Positions 45,301 through 58,060 of a stretch of DNA of 64,000 bases are shown here, one piece after another (the first letter of the stretch is position 1; each line of letters opens with the position of its first letter). Source of the stretch: Liolophura sinensis (Eukaryota > Mollusca > Polyplacophora > Chitonida > Chitonidae); NCBI RefSeq assembly GCF_032854445.1, contig NC_088295.1:7504501-7568500 (forward strand), given 5' to 3'. The notes beneath the pieces were generated by a model. The model was not told where the DNA came from. It saw only the letters and a list, made by a program, of their open reading frames with translations, and ran no database searches. A program made the translations under genes and the position numbers.

Positions 45301-48300
45301 TTTTTAGTCCTTTTGCATGTTTTCATTGTTGGACTTCATGTGTGCTTGAATGTCATTTATTTATAGTTTATACTGATAACACTATGTTTGCTAATAAGCT
45401 GACCATTCTTGCCAGTGAAGAACCAAATTTTTAAGAGTGATTAAGATTATGGCTTTTAAAATGATTGATAAAAGATTTATCCCTTCTCTCTGTAGTAGTC
45501 TAGTGTGAAAATTGCACTTTAAAAGTCGAGTTGTGGTCCGTCTTGCTGTCTTCAGGTATCAGTGTGAAAAGTCGTGTATAGAATTGTAAATTGTGTGTAA
45601 AGGTCTGAATATGATGATGGTATTATGAATGAATGAAATGTTGTCAACGCAACTCCTCCTATTAAAAGTTTTCAGAGAATTTTCATGAATGTTGGAGATG
45701 TCTTTTCTTTTGGAGACAAGATGTATACGGTATATGATGAAATGTGAAACTTTTTGGTCTCATTGTTGTCATAGATGTCATTTTAATATCATTGTAGAAT
45801 TTGTACCTAAATGAAATTAGACCCTGTTTACACAGCTTCTCCAAATGAAAAGTGACAGATGTGTGAAGAACTATATATGTAGATATGTATAAGGTTTTGT
45901 GTTTTTTGGTCTCAGTCCTTGTATTATTTTGTTCCAAGTTATAGTTTGAAAATAGAATTACCACTTAATGAGTGTAGGGTCAGTTGTTGGTGTTAGAGTT
46001 GAGAGTGGAATTTGCCTCTCATGAGGGCTCTTATCAGTGGAAGAATCACTGATCATTGGCCTCTCATAAACCTATTTCCCTGAAACTAACATGAAACTAA
46101 ATAGACATGCATACAGTACATGTCTTGGTAAGGCCTTTTCATGTGCATCTGTAGGTCTAATGGGTGAAAAAGTATCAGGGTAGTCCAGCATGTAGTCTGC
46201 AAAAGATGAATTAGAGCTTGCTTGCACACAAACTGAAGGTTTCTGTGCCTTGGCCAAGCTAATGCAATGTATCCATTGAAGCTTATTTTCCCTGTGCACA
46301 TATACTGTAATATGGTGTGAAGGGCTGAGTATAAGTGATCAATATTTGGAGTTGATCAATTTCAACAGAATAATTCACAAACTGTTTTCTATAGTAACAC
46401 CTGTACCATAGAAAGGGCCTTGGAAACTGCCTGACGACCAGATATTTGTTGGCACTATAGGGTGTTGTCTATGACCTAGTTAGTCAGAGAAGCTGAAAGA
46501 GACAGTAATTCTCTTGAATATAAAGTGACACTTGTGTCCTGTAGCCAAACTCACACTGGCTGTCACTCTGCTTGGTCCTTGTTACCAATAACTAACAGAA
46601 TAAAGAATTGTAATTAGGTTGCCATCATTCTACGTTGTATTTAGGACATTGATTATTAATATGATATGAAAAGCATCTGGAAATCAGGTGATATAGTAAG
46701 TTCTATATTTGGTACGGATTAAGAGTGTTCAGTAAGGTCACCTTATTGAATACATGCATCATGTGCAAGTATTAAGTGCCATAGCCTGTGTATGTTTTGT
46801 GTGGCAATATTAAGTGGGTTAAATACTTAATGATTGGGCAAAATTTGGTGTAACAGTAAGATAATGTCTTCTTCCACTGCTGTGGAGAATGTCTCATGAC
46901 CTATTAACCTTTATGTCTACATTATGATAAGCCACTCTTTGACCATTAATGGGAACCCATACTGACAGTAGGCAGGATCAAATCATCTTGTAGTCAGATT
47001 GGTCTGACTTAATTAATTCAAATTTTAAAAAAATGTAAATGGATATTTAAACTCAAAATGATGATGTGATTAATTACCAGTAACTAAATAAATTATGAAA
47101 GTATGATTTCTTACACATATTTTGTTGCTCATGTTAGCGCAGTAAAGGTAGAATTGAGAATCGAACGAGACAAAACACGGGGAAGTAAGGACATATTATT
47201 TCATTATGTTGTTGCTATGGAGACGAGTAAGAAGTAATCTCACAGATGTACAATCAGTGTTCTTGAAGAGATGCTTGAAGCATTGATTTGTCCAAGTTGT
47301 TATGGTATCTCCATGACAACAGAATCTCCAATTCATTGTGAGGAAAGAATTAAAATAAACATTGTGCAAATAAAACCTAAAATATTCACACATTGGAGAC
47401 ATTTACATGTATTATGGTATACACTAATTGGTATGTTCCAACAAAATCTTTCTGTTTTTCTTTTGCAATGGCTACTGGTGGAACAATCTGAATAAGAGAA
47501 AATACATCTCATTCCCCACACCTGGTGGAATTAAATAGTTAAGACTTGTCCATATGATTTCCATCAGAATTACCTTATTTCTATTTTTAGCAAGAATTGA
47601 GGATGTTTTACCTTGGTACCAAACTAAACTTATTGATTAGTAATCTACTGAAGGGTGTCATTTTAATATTCTGAAAATTTATGCACCGGGTCTGGGCCCA
47701 GATTCACAAAGATGTCTTACATGGAGGATAATCACACATATAGCACAATGGTACAGTAATAGTGAGGTACAAAATATCAAATACAAATGTGTGGTAAAAT
47801 ATCAAATACAGATGTGTGATTAAAAAATGTTGTACATCATTTGTGAAACTGGGCCCTGCTGTGTAGAAACATTTACAGCTAATAAGGCAATACTGTAATT
47901 CTTTTCTTTCTAAATATTTTTTCGCATGTTGGCAAGGTGTTTATTCAAGCATGTTCTGAAGGCATTATTCTGATAGACTGATAAAATTACCCTGAAATTG
48001 GCCAGCCCAACAGTGTAGTTTTGTTTCCAAAATCAAGTTCAAAATGTGCATAAATTGCGCTGAAAGTTGCTCTATCATATGCCAAAATGTTGAGTGAGTG
48101 AGTGCTTGGGGCTTAACGTCGTACTCAACAATTTTTCAGTCATATGACGACGACCAAAATGTTGAGGAATTAGGGCACGTGATATGTGTTCATACATACT
48201 ACAGGTTAAGAATATTACTGTTTGAAAGGCCTTAAAATGATGTTCTTGGTGCCAACACTTAAATGTTTCTAATACAAAATTAAATTGTTGCTTGCGTTCA

Positions 48301-51300
48301 CCTGCAACCTTGGATAGGGAATTTTTACAAGCTTTGGCAACAGTCCATGGTCAACTGTGCTTCTATATTTGGTATCTCGTCATGGTCTTACATGGTCGTA
48401 CAAGTTTGTTGGTGATCACCTTTTTTTCCACCAATATGGCAGTTGATATAAACTCACTCTGCTGATGAAAATTGGTTTGGCGATACATGGGTGTGTCACC
48501 CAGATCCCAGGAGCAGCATTAGAGAGGTGTTTAATTTTGTACTTGTATCTGATCTATAGAAACATGTAGTAACAGACTGATCTGTTTTCTTAGTTACCAT
48601 GGCACCCTTACTCCAAGTGGGCCGTCCTCACCATTGTACGAGGCAGACACACAAAGCACCCTATCGGCCTCCAATTGCTGGACAACAGCAAGTGGTAATA
48701 CAACGGGGCGTAGCCGTAGCAGCGTAGACTCCACCTACTCCTGGGGTGATGACGTAAGTACACCATGTTACATGTACATGTAATCATTTGATCATTGATG
48801 TCTGGAAATGGTTTGGGTAGTGAGTATTCAGTGTACATGTACATTTTGTCTCTTTCATCATGAACTACTTTGCATAATTTGCAGGAATTTGATCGTCATG
48901 CATCAAAGACAGTGCGCAATCTGTTTGAGGAGATTGACTCCATGTTGTATGAGGAGCGGAGAGATGGCCCCGAAAACAGCTACAGGGAATGCAGGGAATG
49001 GGTTTCACAATTTCCTCATCTACGGTCAGTTGGAACATCTGAAGTAGTTCTTCAGCCTTTCACATGTTTGCTAAATGTTTATATTCAAGTCCCTTCTGAG
49101 AACATTGTTCTGTGTAGACTGATAAAATACACTCCAGCTCATGCTGGCTTCCTCTCTGGCCGTATGTGGGAAGGTCTGGCAGATGGTTGTGGGTTTCCCC
49201 CGGGCTCTGCCCGGTTTCCTCCTTCCATAATGTTGTCCGCCGTATTATAAGTGAAATATTCTTGAGTACGACATAAAACACCAATCAAAAAACAAAAAAA
49301 GTACACTGATAGAAGCCACGATTTTGATACATGTATCTTTGCATGTAATCTACATGAAAGATATTGGCTATCATGTACTTTTGTACTGTTCTTGGTTTTG
49401 GTGGACTTTTACAGTCATTGTGTATGCATGTATACATGTATTTATAATAGTCAGTATGGTTTGTGCAGTAGCCTTTTCAGACTTGGTCTAATGTCTCTGT
49501 CAGGGAATCCATTTGGGAAAACTTTGGTATAGAACTATTACAGCAGGGGTTGAAATTTTAAATATCAAAATTTTTTTTAAGGGCAAACCTTCAAAATTTG
49601 TTCAATGCATTGCCAGATAACTACAGTGTACCATCAGTGCCTTGGTATATGTGTTAATGTATATATCTGGTATTACAGATAGTAGTATATCTGTCTCTGT
49701 GTATGTGTGGCAAGATAGTTGTATCGGTATCAGCCTTTCTGCTTGGCAGGATTCTGCATGGGATCAGTGTCAGTTGATCTACATGTGCTTGACAGACTTC
49801 TTGTATAACCATGTTTCTGCTTGGATGGGTACTGGCATCTGTATCAGTGTACATGTATTTCTTTGGCAGAAACATGGGAACTGTGTCAGTGTAAATTGTT
49901 TGTATGCTTGGCAGGATTCTTGGATCATTGTCTGTGGATCTGCTTGACAAAAATTTTGGATCAGTGTAACTGCTTGGCAGGATTCTGGCAACTGTGTAAC
50001 TGCTTGGCAGGATTCTGGGATCAGTGTTTTTGGTGGGCAGGATTCTGGGATCTATGTCATTGGATCTGCTTGGCAAAGATTCTGTATTGGTATCTGTTTC
50101 TGTGTACATATACATGAATCTGTTTGATAGGCATCTGGTATATATGTCATTATATATGTCAGTTCTGTTGATGTGATTCTGAGATCTGTACAATAAAGTA
50201 TGTCATGCCGTATATCCTTTTAACAGGGTTCTTGGGGTGCAGGGAGTGGAACCTAAAGAGGCAGGGTATATGGCTATTCCCAGAGACTCTCCTCGATATG
50301 GCTGCAGCAGTGTTCTCCAAGATGTCACGGAGCAGGACATCTTCTCCACAACTCAGGATCTGCAGGGGTGAGTTCAGCATTCCCATTAGCTCACAGCAAC
50401 TGGCCACACATGAAACACTGAAACTGCATGGACCATGCACTACAGATTACATGTACCATGGATTGCAAATTACATGTGCGTATACCATGCACCACAAACA
50501 ACATGTTCCAAATAATTTATGCACTGCAGACTATATGTACTATACTCCACAGACTGCATGTCCCATGCACTGCAGATTAGTTAGTCTTGGACAGGTAGCC
50601 TGAGACCTTGTACATGTACTGCAAAAGATTCCTTTTTACACTCACTGTAGCTCTCCAAAAAACAGCAGCAATTCATATTCACCACAGAACAAGCATTCCT
50701 GAACACCTGTCTATGTTAAAGATATTCAACCTGTTCCTTTTCTTAACACTACATTTGCCATAGTGATTGATGAAGCTCAGAACGAGTAGCTGTAATGTCA
50801 CCCAAGCTCAGATCCAGTGGTTGCATTGCACGTCGTATAATGTTACTGAATCTCAAAATGATTTGTTGTACGGTGCGCTGTGTTACTGAAGTTCAGAATT
50901 ACTTGTAGTCAGTCTACTGTACCTGTAATGTCACCCAAGCTCAGAATCAGTGGTTGCATTGTGTCTGTAATATGGTTGTACTGTAGTATGTGTTGCTGTT
51001 CAGAATGACTTTTAAGAGCTGATGTCATGATGCCATGTATGCAGATTACAAGTGTCAGGCCGCGCGGTGTCAGCTAAGCCCTGCCCTGTGGACAGCAAAA
51101 CTCACCGACCTCCAGCAGAGCTCAGTTACCTGGAGGAGGAGGTCTTTGCCCAGGAGGGAGAGTATGAGGAAATTCTGGCAGTGGATCATCGGGACATGTG
51201 AGTACTGCTTGTGGTCATCATGTAATACAGTCAAGATTAGCACTCTGCTCAGGCACCTGATCTGAAGAAAGTGAAAATCTGTACTATCTTGGCACTATTT

Positions 51301-54300
51301 CTTGCACTAGTCACTTTGCATCTGGAAAGTGTTTGGGCTTCCAAACTGTTGGTCGCCTAAATTAAACAAGCTGTATTTAAAGTAATAAGTAAATTAAACA
51401 AAAATATGATGGTTTACTAATACAAAGTGAAGTTTTCATCTACGTTTCTTTCATTCACAGACTTAAAAGTTTTTAGAAAACATTTATTTGAGTTGAATTT
51501 TAAAAATGTCTTTGTGCATATGCTGTCACATTGTCATCATTAAAGTTTGGAATAAATGTTCAATGCTCTTCTAGATATGGCCTTGATCATACATGTAAAT
51601 CACTGAAGGTGGAAATTTTCTTCAAGTGTATAAGTGTCTGTAAGGTTAAGTTATATCATCACAAAATCATGGTCAGATTATATCAGCCAGTTTTGGGGAA
51701 ATAGACGAATAGACAAAACTCTGTCCAATCCAGCAAGTTGACAATGCTTTTTACATGTATATCTAGTATGGCACTAGGTACTGAATGAACACAGGCCACA
51801 GATTTTTGATTGTCTTACACCATTAACTGTAGATGTGTGTTTCATTTGATTAGTGTTAAAGCACATACTCAAGAACTTTTTACTTCTACAAGAAACCAAA
51901 AGGTTTTTGGGGTGTGGGGAACTGGGGGCTTGAGAACCCCATGGAGCCAGCCATTTAGCTGTCTGAGTAATGAGTCTTCCTATATCAAGTGTATATTATA
52001 GGTTGTTTGGTAATGGATTTGTGTAATGAATTTTTCCCCCTCAGGTTTGAAGATGCATTAGAGCAGAAGAGAAACATTATCCCTCGCAGGCGGCGGCTAG
52101 GCTTTCCTCCTGTCACCCCTAACGCTTGCCTTCGAGATACTGTGTCCTGTGCTGTATTCGACTACATCTGGATAGAGGTACATCAGATATTAAATTGAGC
52201 TTATGGAAGATATTGTTGTCGATCATCCAATCATTGGTAACCAAGAAAACCATTGGTGATTACATGTATAGGAAATAATCCAGGGCTTATGAAGAATTTG
52301 TAAGACTATCAGTGGTAACGGTCTCAGAATCAAGGTTGAAATTTCCCTACTTAATAAACTTAAAAGTTGCTATACAGGCGTGCCATAAGCAAATGAGTTG
52401 TCATTCCCTTAAAAACTACAAGCTTACAGCTTTAAAATATTGTGTAGTAAACTTCTGTAAAGTTCTGTGTTATATAGTATTAAAATGTTTAGTTTGTTGT
52501 AAAGGTAAAGCATTAGCCCCAGCTAGTACTGACTGCTACATGTATATTTTCGCAGTTCCTGGAATGGGCCGGCAAATTGATCAAACATTACTCATCAGTT
52601 CTATTAGGTAAGCATATGACATCAAGATGTTTTTCCTTTATATGGTTATATCTGGCTGAACATGTATCTATATCTAGAGAAAAGAATGATTTGGGATAGT
52701 ATAAGTATTGTTCAAATATTCTTGTATAGCTGAGCTATGTATATTGTACCATGCTTTAATACTGTCTACAGAAAGTTAGAGCAGTTTGTCAGCACTGCAG
52801 TTGTTTTTTGATGTTTAGAACTTTTTGGAATGTCTGTTAATTCACGTTTTAACATAAACAGATATAATGCAGAATTGGGTTATTGTGTGGTAATGGAATT
52901 TTGTTTTTACTCATTTTGTATCTGAATTGACAATGTCTCGTCAAATTTCAGAAAACACTGTGAACCCCACCTTGCCAAATCCACTGGATGCCATATTGTC
53001 AAAGGTAAGTCTTTTGGTGACTCTAATGGTTCTTTCTGCTAAAGAAAATATTATATTTCCCTACTCTGGTCGTAGCCTGTCTTTGTCTCTCTCTGGTTCT
53101 TGCAATACATCTTCATTGTATTTGTCGAGGAGTATTTTTACGCAAAAATCTTTTGTGTTACAGACTAATAGACTGTCAGCCGGCACTTCAGGTCTGGAAT
53201 CTCGTGGGCCATCACTGGGAGATGTGCTCACTGTGTCCAGGAAAGAACTCCAGCTCAGGGAAAAGTCCAACCTACAGTAAGTTGCTGTGGATGTTTCTGG
53301 ACAAGCATTCAGTAAGATACGGTGGGGTTTGTCATGTGGTTGTTTAAGGTTTGTAAGTGGTATGTATTCACACTGGGTTATTGAGTTGTTTTTCTCTCAG
53401 TCACTAAGACATTTGGGGTGTTGGTTCAGTCTCAGACAGGAATAATTGGAGATTGCCCAACTTGGCTTGTTTACAGGACTTTGGTGATAAATGCTCATTT
53501 GTCGGTAAAGGAAGTCTTACGTGAAGTTTGTTTTTGATTACTTGCCTTCCACCTGACCGCTCTTTTGGGCGGTGAAAAACTATACAAAGTCCTAACCTCA
53601 GTTCTCAAGTCCTAAGATGTATATGGTGGAGTTTACTGTTCAGTTTGCAGCTGGTCATCCCTTGCATCTGGTCATCTCAGATATATCAACAGGTATGTGT
53701 TCGGTACGGAGTGTAAATATGGCCTTCCCATGATTGTATCATTACAGGGACATAGCTGAGGCACAGTCTCCACTACCTGCCCTGGAGAACCATCCAAACC
53801 ACACAGGTGTGATGGCTGTGAGACGCCAGCGCCCAGGCAGCGTCCGCTTACTCTCTGCCACCCTGCGACGCCCTGTGGGCCCCAGGACAGGTCCCGGGGT
53901 CCGCCTTACTCCACTCCATGTCACTTCTCACCTTTCAGAGAGCAGATCACGCACACCTAGTGTTGTAAGTCCAAGTTGAAATACCTCTCTATTGGAATTA
54001 TTTAGTTATGAATATGTTCACAATATATATGAGGGAGCGTATTTATTATGTCAAACTTCAAAAAAGTCTTAAATGAACCTATAGAGGATGAGCCAATCAG
54101 AAATCAGGCAAAATGTATCACCTGAAATATACTAAACTTTAGGTGAAATACAAAACTTCTAGCCATGATACCTGTATCATGAATAAATGACTATAGGTGA
54201 AAATAGTCCACCTTTGCAGAGTAGTGTTGCAGAAAGAGCCAATATCGTCTTGCCCTATGTACATGTAAATCTTCACGAGTTAAGACCTACAAAATGGCAA

Positions 54301-57300
54301 TCTGTGGTGGATGAGCATCATTAAAGGAATTTGGCTAGAAGTTTTGTATTTCACCTAAAGTTTAGTATATTTCAGGTGATACATTTTGCCTGATTTCTGA
54401 TTGGCTCATCCTCTATAGGTTCATTTAAGACTTTTTTGAAGTTTGATTACAATCTTATCAGAAAAACTTACATGTAAGTGTTGGATCAAAAGTGTCACTT
54501 TAAGGTCTTTATACCCTTCTGATAATGCATTTTTGCATACAAAATTTTAGGTGAAATATAGTAACTGTTTGAGGGATATTCAGTTAATGTCTTTATAAAA
54601 GTAATTGCTGTAGTGCCATAATGCTACATGTACATACAGTTACACGTAGTGGATCATGTTGCCATTCTCTTTCCAGGAGGATACTCGCAGTCTGCAGATG
54701 CAGAACGAGGTTCTAGTTGGACACCGGCTGCCAATTGGCTCTGACCGTCTCCAGTCCCCACCCTCTGGCCTACGGAACAGTGCCCTTCCACCACTTGACA
54801 TGATTGTGCGCTATAATAACATGGTTTGTGTGTGCCCTGATTGAGTGGCCTCCCTTCTCTCCTCTCTAACTGTCACCAAAGCCTGCCAAATAACAAAACC
54901 CATCATGTGTCTTGTTTGCGCTACCTGCCACCAGGTGGCACTAGTGCTTTTTGGCACCTGGTGGTTTGTGGGGGAAACAGGCCATGGAGTGATGGAGAAA
55001 ATTCTGCTACCACTGACATGTTGTTTGTTTGGGGCAAATTTGTGTTGTTCTTTACTTGAGTGTGTTAACATCAAAATCTTGTTTTTTCTCTCTTGCACGT
55101 CATTGGTATATATCAGCTGAACATTGATTTAAACGGTTGAATTGTTAAACATAGTTAGATAATGTATGAGCAGGACCAGGTTGTTCAAAACTGATTTGAG
55201 ACTTAATGCCAGGTTTAACTTTAAGCCAATTCTTCAATTTTGTACTTAGCCTAAAAAAATTGTGTAACATTATAATAAATATGAACTTAGAATGCTGCTC
55301 TTATACTTTCACTTTGGTGAATTGGCTGCTGAGTTTGGCCAGAAATTTAAATATAAATTGTGACTTAATAGCAGTATTAATTAATACATTTTGGAATAAC
55401 TGAGCCCAGCATGTTTATCATCTTTGAGAATTTGTCTTGATAAAATCTTCTCTAAATATTCTTCCTGAGATTGTTGATGATCATATGCATACGTGTAGTG
55501 ACAACTAGTGCTTATAAATTCTCAAAATATATATGTTCTTATAATGTAATACAGGTTTGTTACATTGTAATACAAGTTTGTTACAGTGTTATACAGAGGT
55601 CTCTGAAGCCTCCCTGCTCTGACCTGTTTCAGAAACGTGCTCACAACCGTGCCAGCAGTGCACTGGTCACAGACAAGGAATCCTCCCTGAGGCTGTCCAA
55701 CAGGGAAAAGTACCTGCAAACTCAGGAGAGCTTTGCAGTGGCGCGTCCCAGCACTACGCATGCCTTCCACAGGGTCAGTACATGTAGCAACCCATTGTTG
55801 ACTGCAGTGTTACATATATATTTTGTAGGCTAAGATGAAGTACTAAAAATAATTTTCCTTGAACATGATTGTGAGTATAGTGTGGAATGCAGGATACAAA
55901 ACAGTTTACTAAAAACACACTGTTTAATAACATTATATTGATTGTGGTGCTCTTTGAAGGGTAAAAGTGGTGTACAAATAACGCAGTGTGTCGACGTTGT
56001 CCTACAACACGATTTCCTTGGTGAGGGTGGCATTATATTTATAAAATTAGTTGTGTACCAGTGACACAGTTTCTCGTTTAATGTGATACTGTATGTGATG
56101 TTACAGTCCGATACCCCGGGAAGCTATGGGAATGTAGCAAGTCGACGGTCCTCCACACCTCTGGGCTTTTACACTATGACAGCCAGGCAGGGACACTCAT
56201 TAGGTAAGTCTCCAGTAGTAGTGAGGGACAATCAAGTGAACAGCTGCGGGACAGGCTTACTAATGCGTCTTATGGTGGACCTGATTTACATGCACATTCC
56301 ACTAGTGGGATCAGTTCACTCATACAAGAATCAGTTGACATAACTTAAGTTTGTGCATATTTTTCTTGCAGGTGCACCAAACTACCTGGGTGTGACGGGC
56401 AGTGGGATTTCGCAGCAGCCCGCTGACCTCAACCACCTCACTCCAGAAAACCCTACTGACTCAGAAGGGTATCAAGAAGTCATCCACAGCCAGTGGAGTG
56501 AGTTGTCTCCCTTTGTTATCAACGCTTTGCTGGCTTGTTTTCATAGCAGCTTTGCTTTTCTGGCTTCCTCAGGTTGCTTTGTACCCCTCACACAGTTTTG
56601 TATATTATTGTGGATAGATCTGTGTATCCTTATGTGCAAGTCATGTAGATTTGCTGTGCATACATCCATCCACCCTCTCCTAAAAAGTTTTTAGTATCTT
56701 TATCAAGTTGGGTGAAACTCAAATCACTGGGTGAGTAGAACCTAGTGAAAATGAATAGTGTAGAACAATTACTGATCTATGACATATTTGTCATATCATA
56801 GTACTTACATCTATTTAGCTTATGTACTCTTATTACTGTTGTTAAACATCTCAGATTTGGTAAAACTTCATGCATGAATCTAGTGTTGGGCCCATTCCTA
56901 CATTATAACTACATTTTTTTGATTGGGGAACTATTGTGACATTCATTTCAATTTCTATCAAGTATGTCTAACATGTATGGATATTAGGTACTTTTTGTTT
57001 GGCACTTTTTCATTTCTTTACATGAATGTAGTTACTGTGTCATCGATACATTCCATCAATGCACTGCTACATCTCTTGACATCAAGGCATATATATGTAC
57101 TGTGTGTAGACCCCCCAAAGCTAGCCCTGCCATTTCATAGGTACCCTGCTACATCTCTTGACATGAAGGCAAATAGTGTGTGTATAGGCCCCTGAGAGTC
57201 AGCTCTCCCATTCCATCGATACACTGCTACATCTCTTGACATGAAGGTAATTACTGTATGTAGGCCCCACAGAGTTAGCCCTCCCATTCCATCAATACAC

Positions 57301-57477
57301 TGCTACACCTCAAGACATGAAGGTATGTAATGTGTGTAGGCTTCTGAGAGCCAGCCCTCCCATCTGTTGACATGAAGATATTTACTGTATGTAGGTCCTC
57401 GAGAGTTAGCCCATCCCCGCCTTATTGAGGTACAGAGGAATACTCCACCACTTCAGCTGTTTCACCGCCGATTATAA
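42337..57477 (+). CDS. FAM149B1: FAM149-family protein (FAM149B1-like, DUF3719)
   Basis: Sixteen exons join in phase to 649 codons: 42337-42410, 44038-44157, 48594-48753, 48885-49024, 50227-50367, 51045-51197, 52045-52177, 52556-52607, 52952-53004, 53164-53276, 53748-53964, 54677-54823, 55633-55773, 56107-56203, 56372-56497 and 57395-57477. All introns are GT..AG. The family core spans about residues 110-165: DSTYSWGDD, then FDRHASKTVRNLFEEID, MLYEERR and CREWVSQFPHLR. Then come EEILAVDH (about 255-262), RLGFPPVTPN and AVFDYIW (about 280-305), and PGVRLTPLHVT near 430. The C-terminal half is Ser/Pro/Arg-rich and probably disordered. Vertebrate FAM149B1 is required for normal primary cilia; a cilium role here is inferred. 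FAM149A is the alternative paralogue. Exon 1 may instead be 35318-35487. The end is uncertain: exon 16 could splice from 57429 to 58061, and exon 13 could start upstream at an ATACAG. Confidence 0.88.
43060..43310. other. Possible half of a MITE-like element in FAM149 intron 1
   Basis: Starts with 'ccgcttccacaaagctgttt', a word typical of TIR ends of small DNA transposons, but I could not find the matching inverted end. Confidence 0.25.
44158..47690. other. Most of FAM149 intron 2
   Basis: AT-rich intronic DNA with a 17-T run near 45110. X-box-like words occur at 47211-47224 (GTTGCTATGGAGAC) and, inverted, at 47307-47320. No exon recognised. Confidence 0.5.
47694..47856. mobile_element. MITE-like element with GGGCCC termini
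   Basis: The left end GGGCCCAGATTCACAAAGATG and the reverse complement of the right end (GGGCCCAGTTTCACAAATGAT) form imperfect terminal inverted repeats of about 21 bp. The element is 163 bp with no coding capacity. Inside it is a 24-bp tandem pair (AAAATATCAAATACARATGT). No clear target-site duplication. Confidence 0.6.
48095..48153 (-). mobile_element. Very short family B SINE with 13-bp target-site duplication
   Basis: Only 59 bp of family B ((GAGT)n, 'gcttggggcttaacgtcgta', 'cagtcatatgacgacga') lies between perfect direct repeats CCAAAATGTTGAG at 48082-48094 and 48154-48166. It is in FAM149 intron 2, 440 bp before exon 3. Confidence 0.9.
49125..49300 (+). mobile_element. Family A SINE in FAM149 intron 4
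   Basis: 5'-truncated copy from 'cagctcatgctggcttcctc' to 'accaatcaaaaaacaaaa'. The flanks GTAGACTGATA (49114-49124) and GTACACTGATA (49301-49311) match at 10 of 11 positions. It begins 100 bp after the exon 4 donor. Confidence 0.82.
49730..50110. repeat. Irregular ~26-32-bp minisatellite
   Basis: Copies of GCTTGGCAGGATTCTGGGATCAGTGT with variable insertions, ending about 115 bp before FAM149 exon 5. Confidence 0.8.
50426..50580. repeat. Degenerate ~28-bp repeat
   Basis: Repeated ACCATGCACTACAGATTACATGT-type units just after FAM149 exon 5. Confidence 0.65.
50788..51000. repeat. ~134-bp tandem duplication
   Basis: TGTAATGTCACCCAAGCTCAG and 'cagtggttgcattg' occur at about 50791 and again at about 50925, with diverged sequence between. 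It lies in FAM149 intron 5. Confidence 0.7.
54051..54446. repeat. Long perfect inverted repeat (115-bp arms, 166-bp loop)
   Basis: The left arm 54051-54165 and right arm 54332-54446 are exact reverse complements over 115 bp, starting TCAAACTTCAAAAAAGTC and ending CTTCTAGCCA. The 166-bp loop is unrelated. Arms stop abruptly, and I see no target-site duplication around the pair. The element is AT-rich and non-coding and lies in the FAM149 intron between exons 11 and 12, so the pre-mRNA would contain a 115-bp perfect duplex. Confidence 0.95.
55171..55408. mobile_element. MITE-like element (copy 2)
   Basis: The left end CAGGTTGTTCAAAACTGATT and the right-end reverse complement (GGGCTCAGTTATTCCAAAATGTATTAA) resemble the ends of the element at 17665-17808. 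It is longer, more diverged and non-coding, and lies in the intron before FAM149 exon 13. Confidence 0.5.
57046..57416. repeat. ~76-bp minisatellite merging into FAM149 exon 16
   Basis: Five degenerate copies of a unit with CACTGCTACATCTCTTGACA, TGAAGGTAATTACTGTATGTAG and GCCCC-GAGAGTTAGCCCTCCC. The last copy supplies the acceptor TACTGTATGTAG and the first exon bases GTCCTCGAGAGTTAGCCCAT of the predicted last exon. Confidence 0.85.
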
Positions 57478-57664
57478 GTTAGTCAGTTTGGTAAACAGGG
57501 TTCTAACAATACACATGCACTTTTCAAACTCACAAAGAAGAATCTAATACTTGAAGTTACCTGATGATGTTGAGAGATTAAAGCACAGTTTCTTATTTTC
57601 TTACCTGCATGATCACACCCTATTTTTCTCACTTGAAAGATAGCCTCTACACCTGTTTTACTTT

Positions 57665-58050
57665 TTAACCCTGTTTTTAACTTGAGTGATTGAATTTACA
57701 CACTGTTGTTTTACCTGATGAGTGATTTTAGTCACACACTGTTGTTTTACCTGTTGAGTGATTGGAGTGACACACTGTTGTTTTACCTGTTGAGTGATTG
57801 GAGTGACACATTGTTGTTTTACCTGAGTGATTTTAGTCACACACTTTTGTTTTATCTGAGTGATTGCCTTTACACCATGTTGATTTACCTGAGTGATTGG
57901 CATTTCATACACCATGTTGATTTACCTGAGTGATTGGCGTTACACCATGTTGATTTACCTAAGTGATTGACTTTACACCATGCTGATTTACCTGAGTGAT
58001 TGCCTTTACAACGTGTTCATTTACCTGAGTGATTGCATTACATCTTGTTT
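57665..58050. repeat. 33-36-bp minisatellite
   Basis: About twelve copies of TGTTGTTTTACCTGTTGAGTG-type (36 bp) then CATGTTGATTTACCTGAGTG-type (33 bp) units. It ends right before a strong splice acceptor, CTTGTTTCTTTCTACAG (up to 58060). Confidence 0.9.
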
Positions 58051-58060
58051 CTTTCTACAG

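Noticed and set aside
54841-55120. Open frames following FAM149 exon 12
   Set aside because: The in-frame reading through the donor stops at once, and the remaining frames lack splice signals or family resemblance.
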